Below, piece by piece: positions 46,053 to 56,809 of a stretch of 64,000 nucleotides of DNA. This stretch comes from Anisus vortex. Lineage: Eukaryota > Mollusca > Gastropoda > Planorbidae. The DNA is taken from contig OX421496.1 of NCBI GenBank assembly GCA_949126835.1, positions 21,903,844 through 21,967,843 of the forward strand, read 5' to 3'. Under the pieces are notes generated by a model that made no database searches, was not told the origin of the DNA, and saw only the letters and a program-made list of their open reading frames with translations. Numbering within the stretch: the stretch's first letter is position 1; each line of letters opens with the position of its first letter. The translations under genes were made by a program, and so were the position numbers.

Positions 46053-49000
46053 TTACGCCTTGGTTAAATCTTTCCTCAGCTTCTGATCACTCAGTATGGT
46101 GTCAGGCATGGGGATGTCTTCAGCAATGACGGTGACACCCAGAGCATCCCCGGAGGCACCGTCGTCGTCATCATCCAGCTGACACAACAGAGTGTCATCT
46201 TCGTAGGTTGGGAAAAAATATCTGGAATGAAAACATGGTCACAAAACATTAAAGGCTTTTGTATTCAACTCTATAAAGCTTTCAAAGAATTGAGAGGAGA
46301 CAGTAAACAGCTTAAGAGGATTTTATACCTTAAAGAAACTATACTCTGGACTTTGATCTAACTATTCCAGAGGTCTGCACATAACTTGGTATAATTAAAC
46401 TTAGTGCACTTGACCCATAACTACACAAAAAAACAAAACAACTACAAATATTCTCCCACCATAAATGACATTTTTATGCAGTGACAAACGTTGGACATGT
46501 CTAAACAGTGACAAAAGTTGGACATTTCTGCACAGTCAAAAATTGGACCATTCAATACATAGACACAGGTTGGACATTTCTATTCATAGACACAAGTTGG
46601 ACATTTCTACACAGTGAAAAAAGTTAGATCATTCAATACACAGACATAGGTTGGACATTTCTATTCATAGACACAAGTTGGACATTTCTACACAGTGAAA
46701 AAAGTTGGATCATTCAATACATAGACACAGGTTGGACATTTCTATTCATAGACACAAGTTGGACATTTCTACACAGTGAAAAAAGTTGGATCATTCAATA
46801 CATAGACACAGGTTGGACATTTCTGTTCATAGACACAAGTTGGACATTTCTACACAGTGAAAAAAGTTGGATCATTCAATACATAGACACAGGTTGGACA
46901 TTTCTATTCATAGACACAAGTTGGACATTTCTACACAGTGAAAAAAGTTGGATCATTCAATACATAGACACAGGTTGGACATTTCTGTTCATAGACACAA
47001 GTTGGACATTTCTACACAGTGAAAAAAGTTGGATCATTCAATACATAGACACAGGTTGGACATTTCTATTCATAGACACAAGTTGGACATTTCTACATAG
47101 TGAAAAAAGTTGGATCATTCAATACAAAGACACAGGTTGGACATTTCTACAGTGTAGAGATACAAGTTGTCAGACTTACTGAGGTTGATCCCAGACTGAT
47201 GCATCAGGGACTCGACGTAGATGTTCACAAAAGTTTTCCATGTGGCTATTCAGAGATTCTTTATTGGGAAAACTCTCTTGGCATCCATAGCAAGTCTTAT
47301 GGTACACCTACAAATACATAAAACAACAACTTATTGTCTTTTTTGTTGATCAAATTTCATGCACAAGCGGGACAAGTATGAACAAAGACAGAAAGAAGGA
47401 TAGGTTACAAGTGAACTTGTATAGCTTTTGTGAACAATTTGTTTTAGCAATAATAGAAGCTTATTATAAATCCTTTAATTAAACTATGATTATAGTTCTA
47501 GCATTTATATCAATGTTCATTTTGAAATGTCCAAACTTGACACAAAATTGAGACACCAATACTATTATTATGTGTAACTTGTGATGCCGCTGCTCCTGCG
47601 GCTAGTACACCAGACTGTCAATAAAACAGTCCTGGTTCTAGCCCTGCTACCCGACCGATCTCTGCCTCCCTGCAGGCAGGAGTTTTGAGCCAAGAATGTA
47701 ATAATCTTCTATCTATAAGGAATGTCTGTTATACTTTTAAGTCTTAACCTGTAGTGTATTAAAGTAGTCAAAATTTTATTTCTGGATTTTGCCAAGTACT
47801 CATGTAACTCTTAAATAAACAGCTCTTGAATAATTTCAATAAAAAAAATACCTTTGTAGAATTCCTTAGCCACATATTGAGCATTGTTATTGAGTATGTT
47901 TTCTTTGTAAACAAATTTTTCTGCTGCCAGTTTAATAAAATTTACTAATGTTCCCAAACTTGACAAATAAACAACAAAAAAGTCCTTTCCCCAAACTTTC
48001 ACAACAACCCATATGAACCATTGTTTATCATTTTAGAACTATTCAAGTAAATAAATGAACTCTATATTCTCTTGTCACAGAATCATAAAGCAATGGTTGG
48101 TTTTTACATTTGTGAACTAACCTGGCGTCGAATGTAGTTAATAAGTTTGACTTTCTGATAGAAATTGAGCTGGAGTTTATGGTTTACCTCCAATAGATCA
48201 AAGCCATGTTTGTCCTAAATTTTTAATGATAGAGGAATAATAAAGTTTCGAAAAAAAATTTAAGGTGAAAAAATATACCAAAAAATATGTAACTAATAAT
48301 GTAACTTCCGTAACAAATAGCAAGAATAATAAGTACACAATAATTGTTTGAAAAAAACAAAATAACTACATAGGCTTAAAAGTTTCATTTTGAAATATTT
48401 AGGACATTTAGCTCGGATATGAGCAATACTCTACAGCAGGGATTGGCAACCTATTGATGATAGTCTGACAATGTAGGATTCCTCATTTCTGGGCCAGCAG
48501 CAAAAAGGTCTGAGTTAGCCATTAAAAATTGATCTTTTTGGCATGCATGTTGTAGGTTGCCGACCCCTGCTGTACAGTATCCATCTACATGGCCATGGCA
48601 TAGAAGAATTACATAAGGATTCTTAGGACTTATCCAGTACATCTACATGGCCATGGCATAGAAGAATTACATAAGGATTCTTAGGACTTATCCAGTACAT
48701 CTACATGGCCATGGCATAGAAGAATTACAGAAGGATTCGTAGGACTTATCCAGTACAAATTCACAAGGGAGAAAAAAAGTTGTGTGGCAATGTTTTTTAA
48801 AAAAAAATGGAATAAAACAAAAATTTAATGAAACAATTTCTATTCTTGAGGTTACATCAATAGAGATGTCTGCAAAATTATTTGTCTGAATGACATTTGT
48901 GATGATTTAAAATAAAATGTAATATTGACAGATAAGTCAAAACTAGATCTAAATATTAAAATAATGGACATAAAATTTGTAACTGTTTTGATAAAGGAAT

Positions 49001-52000
49001 TACGAAAATGTAAAATAGTCAACCAACAGATCTAAAATTGTTTACATTTAATGATAGGCCAATTAATGCAAGAATTAATTGAGGTTATAAATACATTCCT
49101 ACCTTCATATGTTTTTGTAAATCTGCTTGCACAGGCATAGATACATCACAGAACAGACAAACAACCTTAGACTGAGACTCTTCTTCCCAGCCAGACCATT
49201 CACTACAATACAAACATGATATTAGATAAAGACACATCAATAAAATTGAATATAATAAATACCCCTACAACATCAACAAAACCCTAGAGTTAAGAGACAA
49301 AGAAAAATAAACAAAAATAAACACAATACTAGTGTACAATACATATAAACCTAAATATGATATAAATATAAATATAAACCTAAAACATAAATATATAATT
49401 TCCAAATAACATTTATAAGTATAAGGAAAGATAACCAACATAACAGTTGAGCGACTTGTATTATTAGATTCAACTTACTCTTCCTCATCTGATGCTTTTT
49501 CTGTAGTCTTCAACAGTCGATTGTCTTCTGACTGCAAACTCTCCCAGTTTTTGCCCATTTCCTGAAACAATAATTTACACAACATACAGACCAAGCATCT
49601 AAACTAAGCCTAAGTAATTCAATTGATGCCTTCTGCATAACACTGTACATAATTGAAGGACAAAATACAAACAATGCAAAATGAAGAAATACAGAGTGCA
49701 GAGAACTGTGACATGTAAACAGTTGATTAGTTAGAGTTCAAACAGAAGCAAGGTCAACTTGACCTACCATGTAGTTAATGATGTAGAACCTGTCATATTC
49801 TTTATTCTTGGGATTGATTTTGCGATGCTGCTTCTTTCGCATGTGCTCCCTCAAACTGGCTTTGTCTTTAAATGACTTCTCACAGAAGAGACACAGCTGA
49901 CTAAAAGTTTTTAATGAAAAGGAAAAAAAAAGTGACATTGACAACAGTAAAAGAAAATCCTTAGTCAATGAAGTTTTGTATTTTTCTTTCTTTCTTGTAT
50001 TTGTGGTGGAAGTCTTTAGATCCAATAGATGTATTGATAAAACATTTCACCTCTGATATTAAAATATTTTTACCATTTTATATAGGAATAAATATATTAT
50101 GGCCTACAAAATTATCAAAGAAATATAATTAACATTTTATTTATCTCATCAATCAAAAGCATAAGCTTCCTTAGCCCTATAGAAGTATGTAGGTCTGAAG
50201 TCCTTCAAGGCTAACCCTTTCTGTTCACAATGGATCGTTAGCTGAAATTTTTTTTTTAATGCTTTAATAAACTTAATAAAAATACAAGTTTTCACAAGTT
50301 CACTAATTAAAGTGAAAGTTTGCTATATTTAAATAAAATTGATTGCTAAGCCTTATTACGAAGCTTGTTGTTTAATGTTTTTCCACATTCTCTCCCATTA
50401 TAATATCAAATATATAAGTTTCAGTTTCTCTGTGAAAAACAAAAAGTCTACTATTACTTTGGTGACCATTCACTCCTAGTAGTGTAATGTTCAGCATTTA
50501 CTTAGCTGTATTATGATACATTGTTTATCCATTCACTCCTAGAAGTGTACTGTTCAGCATTTACTTAGCTGTATTATGATACATTGTTTATCCATTCACT
50601 CCTAGCAGTGTACTGTTCAGCATTTACTTAGCTGTATTATGATACATTGTTTATCCATTCACTCCTAGCAGTGTACTGTTCAGCATTTACTTAGCTGTAT
50701 TATGATACATTGTTTATTTGTAGACATTAATAAACTATCATTTAGAAAAGTAAACAACTACATCAGACAAATATTATGAAAGTTACGAGTAAATGTAATT
50801 ACATTATTTTTCAACACAATGCTATTTTTTTTTCGCCCAAATGACAAGGCTAATATGGTATTAATTTTTTTGTCTTACTCTAGTGAATATCATAGCTTTT
50901 TATGTTATGTTGTGACTAGAAAAATGCATTCAATGACCCATATTGCAAGAGAACGGTAACTGGGGTAACAGGAAAATACTATCTCACCGCTAATTCCCAA
51001 GTTGTGGAGTTGCGAACTAATTACTTACTTGTCAAGTTTTGATTGAATAAGATCAAACAACTCATCTGTGAACACTGTCAAGAAAAAAACAAAAAACATT
51101 TTTATTTCAAAAAGAAGTTTTGTTGAAAAAGTAGATTTTTTTTTCAAACATAAAGGAACTTTTAATACAGAAATACTATTGAACCAACTAGTGCTACATG
51201 TACAGACTAGTGCTACATGTACAGACTAGTGCTACATGTACCGTACATACCTAGATTATCAGGCTGACCCATATGGAACGTGTGATCACGAAGCAAATGG
51301 TCAAAAAGAACTGCCCTAAAATAACAACAAAAGAAACATTCATGATTTGATCAAAACAATTCTTTTTTTTTTCCTTCAACATTTCAAACTCACACAATGA
51401 GGACATGGTGATATTACAGATCAGGTTATGGAATATCAAATAAGATTTCTGCATTAGCAGGGGATGCAATTGCATTAACATTATAACTCTACAGGCTGTG
51501 ATTGTATCTAAAACTACCACGGCATCTTGGGAGATTGGTAGAATATTTAGAAGAGGTTGTTTACACCCAGGGAAACATTAACAAAAAACCTATGGTCTCA
51601 ATATAAATTCATCTCTTAATTACAAAATCTACAGTTTTAGACAATGAAATTGAAATATCAACCATGAGAATACATTGAAAATGTGACTAATCTCTCCTCT
51701 TATCAGCAAGAAATAGTGTAACTAAAAAGCCCATGCGTATTATGATTTGATTTATGCAACAGTATTAATGCTAAGTTTATCTCTGACTAGTTTCTATCAA
51801 AATAAAAAACAAACATTGAACTATTGCACCTGTTTCCACAGTAAGTCTGTTTACAAAACAAACATTGACGACAAAACTTTGTCTCTTCTCTTTCTCTCTG
51901 TTGTTGTACCAGGACAGCCTCCTGCAGGATAGCAACTTCACATTACAACTGTGCACAGTCTCAAATATTAACAGACTTAAATTAATACTTCCTTGATTTA

Positions 52001-55000
52001 CCATTAATTTTTTGATATGTTATTATATATAAGTCTCTATCTATATACGAATGAATTATTTCACTAAAAAAAAATATCAATAAATATCATAAATAAATAA
52101 ATATCAGTCAAATGTTATCTTGTCATGACATTTTGCTCACAAGCTTTTTTCTCTGGAGATGTTCTCTGAGGTCTTTATCTTCTGGCAATGCATCACACAG
52201 GAGATAAAATTCTTCTTTTGGTGCTGCACAGAAAAAAAAAAGTAGGATTTGTATCAAGTCGGGAAATAATATTCCTGGAGGTCAAGAGTCAAGTCTGGAA
52301 TAATGTTACTGGAGATTGTGTCAAGTATGCAATTATGTCTAATAATACTCAAAGAATAAAATGGTCAGCAATATGGGCTTACCTTCATCTTTTACTCCTG
52401 TATTGGTGACAATTTTTGAACAAAATTCAGTGATTGGTTTCTCTTCCAGTCTTTTCTTCCAGTACTTGAGATAACTGAAACATTGGACAACATGAACTAG
52501 TATCATAATTTAAATTTAAATACAAGAATATATCTGCAAAGCTTGTCAGTCTCTATTCAATAATTTCAGATCGATAGCTACTGTCAATTTTCTAACATTC
52601 AGTTAAAAATTAGGTTTTAATTGGAAAAACTCACGCTGGAAGATTGGCGATATAGTTCACATCAGCAATAACAAATTTGTGCATCAAAACAAGATGAGCC
52701 AAAATGTCCTCTTTGTTGTAGGCTGGATAGGAGCGATCACACAGCACACATGGGCACATACATATGTCTCCTTCTCCTCTGCCACCCTCTGGCTTTCCAT
52801 CCTCCTTGATTGCACCAAATGTCAATGTTTCCAGAACTGGTTTATTTTCACAGCTCGTTTCCGTGCTCTCAGAGCGTTTCCTACGGACGAGCATCTCTCT
52901 GACTGGTCTCTCTTCCGTAATTTCTTTCTCTGATGACTTTTTATCTGTCTCAGGAGCAGGATCGGCGTTGTTCTCAAAAACATTATCAGAACTATTTGTC
53001 TCCAGACTAGGATCGGGAATTGCAATGGCTCCGTTAACCATCAAATCTTTATTAGACAGATTAGTAGCACCCTCTTGAGTTTCTGCTGCTTTAGCTACAC
53101 TTTGGAGATCGTTGGACACTGCACTGATCTGTTCCGTACCATAGGCACCTTGCTCTGCATTTCTTGGAGATTCACAATTTAAATTCTGATCTGCATTATC
53201 TACCAATGTGGTAGCCGGGGTATTGCTGTTGGCTGTATCATCCACTGCTGTGCTGTTGGCTTGTTCTTGGTTTTGACAATTCACCAGAGTTAAATCATCA
53301 GTATCTGCACCAGGTTCCACCTTGACTATATTTGACTGGAGAAGCAGATTTTGTATTAAGGCCACACAAGATGATCTCTCATCAGTGGTCCCTTGGCTGG
53401 TCACAGAATTGGAATCCTGAAGAACTGAGGTCTCAGTTTTATTATGAGGCTGATCAATAGACTTTTCCTCTAGACAAAGCTGCACAATACTGGTCTTAAC
53501 ATCAAGCAGTTCAGGGTCTGAAATATTTAAACTTATTACAAACTAAGAAGTTGGATATTGGAGACAGAATATTTACCATTAATTTTTCAATGTTTAAAAC
53601 TTGTAAAGTTTGTCTTAAATTCTATATAACTAAAATACTTTGTGTTTCACTAATTTTTCCTCAGTTAACCAGTTGGTTATAGTTATATTTTTTTAATCAG
53701 CCTGTTGTGAAAGCTGTTTTTAACACTTTAAAGTAAATGACACAACTATCCTTGTAATGCTTAGCAGCTGAAACCCACCTGTACCCTTCAGCTTTTCACC
53801 ACCATTAGGGTTTCAGTGATATTTGATTATCATCTCTTCAGATCAGCCCTTGCCTGCCATTTGTTTACATTTCTGACAAATTTTCTATTCTTGATCTTTA
53901 TTTTATTAGTTCAATTAAATATCTTCTACAAAAGCTGTGCATTCCCCTGTGACATGAATTGTCTACTAATTGCACATTTGTTCTTTTTAATTCTGCATGT
54001 TTAACTCCCAAGAACCCAAACAAACACTGAATTGTCGATAGGATTGTGCAAAAAAACAACAAATGATGCCTGAATAGTCCCCAGAAATTACATATACTTA
54101 AAACATGAAAGCTCCGAACACACAATATTTTTACTGAATATTTCATTAGATACACATTCACGGATGAAAACCAAATGAAAAAAATCTCAGTTCATTTATT
54201 TTAAGCTATTTTGAGGGTCAATTTGTTTTATTTTATATCAAGCACTGGATTTTAAATTAATAGTCACTTTAGTTATGTGAACAGTGAAACTAATGAAGCT
54301 TTAGTCTAAGTTTACAACAGATCAACTATGGGAAGGTCAGCTGATCGACCCAGTATCAGTTTAGCTGTTGAGTGTTTAGCTAAAACAACATCACACTTTT
54401 GCACATTTTAAAATTAAACAATAATCAACAAATATACACCAAACATATTTCATATCATTAAACCCTTTATTGGACATTGTGTCCGAAAGGGTCTGTTGCC
54501 GATATGACAATTTATATAGTTAAGGCTACTTTCTCATTTGGATTGAGATCTCGGGAGCTTTCAGTTTGTTTATTTTGAAGCATCTCTCGTAAATTTTTCA
54601 TCACTGCAAGTTTTTTTTTTTCCATATTTTAAACATTTTTTTTTGCGAAGTGGTGTGATGGAGTTCAAATCCTGGTGCAGGCTCTGATGTTTTCCAGTCT
54701 ACCCAGCTCTGACGGGTAACTGACACTAGGTGGGGTAAAGTAAAGGCGGCTGGGCATTGTGCTGGCCACACATCCCCTCAAATGCCGTGGCCATAGAAAC
54801 TGGTGAATGCTGCTTCACCAGCCCTATGATTAGTTTGGTCCGACTGGTACTTTACTAAACAGTAAGTTAGTTTAGTGTATACTATGCAGTGTGATAGCCT
54901 ACAAATGTATTAAATAGTTAAATAGTCAATGGGCTAGCATTTTGTAGTAGGCCTACCTACAGGCTAGGACTTTAAGACAATGATATAATTATAAATATAT

Positions 55001-55931
55001 AATATAAATAGAAGGTAAATAGGCCTGTAGACAACTTTTTAAACACAAAGTTCATATTTCAGGTTGTCTAAACTCTATGTCTGCCTAATCAGTCAATGTT
55101 AACTTTAATCAATCCCTATATTTAATTTGCAAAGCTTAGATTCTTTAATTTTAATCTTTGAATTCAAAATTAAATTATTATTAATTTCTCATTTATTATT
55201 ACATTTATATAAATGAATAAATGTCCAGCAGTTCAGTTCAAGTAACCAAGTAGATGAAGTAGGCCTAGGCTACAAACAACAATGACAATGAATATAAATC
55301 AATGAAAATCAAGTTAATGTACAAAAAATTTTTACAACAATGACGTTAAAGTTAATGTTAAGTTAACCATAACATAACTGTTCATAACATCAATGACTAT
55401 TTTAATTAATGAATTTAATGTTACAATCAATATTAATATTAGCCTAAGTATTATTAAGTATTTTATTAAGTTATTAAGACAATGACAATGTTATAATGTT
55501 ATCCCAAACAAATTTTCGTTTAAAGGATCGTACGCTCTGGGTGACTATTTAATTTATGCATTCACGCACGAGCTTTGACGCATTATATTTTTTTATATTT
55601 TATAAAATATAAAAAACACACACACAGACTGTAGCAGTGTAAGTGTAGGCCTAACAGTAACAAGACGACCCAGTCCCAGTGACAGTGCACACACATTTTA
55701 CTGTTTAACAGTGTTTACACAATCAACAAGCAAGCAGATGGTCGTTAATTATTTTTAGATTGCATCTCTTATATAATTTATATTCATTTATTCATTTTGC
55801 GATAATTATACTAAACTGAATATTATACTTAAATAAACATATAATAAAGTTCATGTATAAGAAAAGAAGATATATGTGCTCTAACCGTCCTCGACAGCTG
55901 CGGAGTTGCTATCATCAACGGAGGCCGCCAT
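46053..55931 (-). CDS. ZNF277: Zinc finger protein 277 orthologue, 13 coding exons
   Basis: Exons in transcript order: 55931-55886, 53517-52635, 52474-52383, 52223-52141, 51921-51830, 51315-51251, 51074-51029, 49900-49768, 49561-49479, 49202-49103, 48214-48122, 47307-47180, 46221-46053. All introns are GT-AG and phases agree, giving 2013 nt (670 aa). C2H2-type segments: CVLCDRSYP...HLVLMH (exon 2), CLFCKQTY...DHLLRDH, CLFCEKSFKDKASLREHM, CLFCDVSM...HM, CYGCQESFPNKESLNSHM. Family signatures include KKQHRKINPKNKEYDRFY, YLKYWKKRLEEKPITEFC and FFPTYEDDTLLC. Vertebrate ZNF277 (about 450 aa) binds the ribosomal protein uS5/RPS2 and has been linked to Polycomb and cell-cycle control. The extra length here is mostly the acidic, Asn/Thr/Glu-rich exon 2. 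Identification is by recalled family sequence; splice choices are read by eye. Confidence 0.93.
46482..47158. repeat. 27-bp minisatellite in 81-bp trimers, in ZNF277 intron 12
   Basis: Three 27-bp subtypes (TTGGACATTTCTACACAGTG, TTGGATCATTCAATACATAG and TTGGACATTTCTATTCATAG types) repeat in fixed order with period 81, about eight times. The array ends about 20 bases from the 5' splice site of the intron. Confidence 0.95.
47586..47735 (+). repeat. tRNA-derived SINE, family A copy 5
   Basis: Most diverged family A copy (GCTCCTGCGGCTAGTACACC, GGTTCTAGCCCTGC, AATAATCTTCTATC). It lies antisense in ZNF277 intron 11. Confidence 0.75.
48429..48577. mobile_element. hAT-type MITE, copy 3 of the GGTCGGCAACC family
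   Basis: Element 48437-48569 (133 bp) begins CAGGGATTGGCAACC and ends GGTTGCCGACCCCTG. Flanks CTCTACAG and CTGTACAG match at 7 of 8. Located in ZNF277 intron 10. Confidence 0.85.
48578..48756. repeat. 58-bp tandem repeat, 3 copies
   Basis: Units containing CATCTACATGGCCATGGCAT start about 48579, 48637 and 48695, directly beside the hAT MITE. Confidence 0.95.
50465..50716. repeat. 63-bp tandem repeat, 4 copies
   Basis: Units begin CCATTCACTCCTAG near 50466, 50528, 50591 and 50654, in ZNF277 intron 7. Few differences between units. Confidence 0.95.
51186..51242. repeat. 19-bp tandem repeat, 3 copies
   Basis: ACTAGTGCTACATGTACAG repeated three times, ending right beside the 5' splice site of ZNF277 exon 6. 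Confidence 0.95.
54645..54857 (+). repeat. tRNA-derived SINE, family B copy
   Basis: B-box-like GAGTTCAAATCCTGG, CTACCCAGCTCTGACGG, GAAACTGGTGAATGCTGCTT and ending GGTCCGACTGGTACTTTAC. It lies in ZNF277 intron 1, antisense to the gene. Confidence 0.8.
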
Positions 55932-55934
55932 ATT
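55923..55934 (-). promoter_or_regulatory. TISU/YY1-like element over the ZNF277 start codon
   Basis: On the minus strand the start reads CAATATGGCGGC, differing at one position from the SAASATGGCGGC translation-initiator/YY1 element. In vertebrates this marks genes with very short 5' UTRs. However TTTTTATTTACAG lies just upstream and could equally be a splice acceptor of a 5' non-coding exon. Confidence 0.4.
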
Positions 55935-56079
55935 GGGAATGACTGTAAATAAAAAGATGGATTTTAACGAAATTAAGAATTGATGACTTCGATGACAGCA
56001 CACCAAATTTATTCCAAAACATTTCACTGACGTAGATCTATATAGTCTATACCTATCTATAAATATCTAGTTTAAAAAA

Positions 56080-56117
<38 letters not shown>

Positions 56118-56334
56118 ATTCTTCTATTAAATATTATTTAATAGTATATAGGAATATAGGCTACTTTTATACTAGGCATATTCATATTCTAGGTCTATAT
56201 TTTACTAAACTGTATCGCATTTAAAATGGATATCTTTAGCTTTTTACTAAATAAATGATAGGCCTACATAGACTAGGATCCTTTTTTTAAAAATTGTGTA
56301 TGAGGCATTATAAGGCCGATTATATTTAGGCAAT

Positions 56335-56809
56335 ATATTACCATAGACTATAATATACATGGACCGCTTGCTTTAGTTTTTTATGCTATTATCTTCTTTT
56401 TTTTTTGCAATTCCCGATTCTAAATAAAGTAATTGTAATACAAGTTCCGTTTTATTAAATCGCATTTTTTTTAAAACTTTAAATGAATACTTGTAGGCCT
56501 ATTAATCCTATAATCATTGACTATAATAAGATGGACCGCCTGCTCTATTTTTATAGCATATGTTCTTTTTCCGTGCGCACACAACACTGATCTATAAATG
56601 TTTCCGCTCTGTACAACTTTCGATTTTAATTTTTCACTGAGAAAATCATAGCGATTAAATAAAACGGAACAAGTATATCAATAACTTTATTTCCTGTATA
56701 GCAATTACTTTATTTAGAATCGGGAATTCCGAAAATCAGTGTTTCAAGTAATCAAATAGCAGAAATACTAAAGCAAGCGGTCCATGTATATTATAGTCTA
56801 TGATATTAC
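56335..56809. mobile_element. 461-bp transposon with 36-bp perfect terminal repeats
   Basis: Element 56342-56802 has exact 36-bp inverted ends beginning CATAGACTATAATATACATG and containing GGACCGCTTGCTTTAGT. Subterminal CCCGATTCTAAATAAAGTAA is also inverted. A third, diverged copy of the end lies inside near 56518. ATATTAC flanks both sides (56335-56341 and 56803-56809). No transposase ORF. Confidence 0.85.

Noticed and set aside
49738..50025. A separate 95-codon zinc-finger gene
   Set aside because: Its conserved part is exon 8 of ZNF277; the rest is read-through into introns.
51777..52004. A 75-codon minus-strand ORF
   Set aside because: The true coding part here is ZNF277 exon 5 (51921-51830) in a different frame, supported by phase and by CLFCKQTY.
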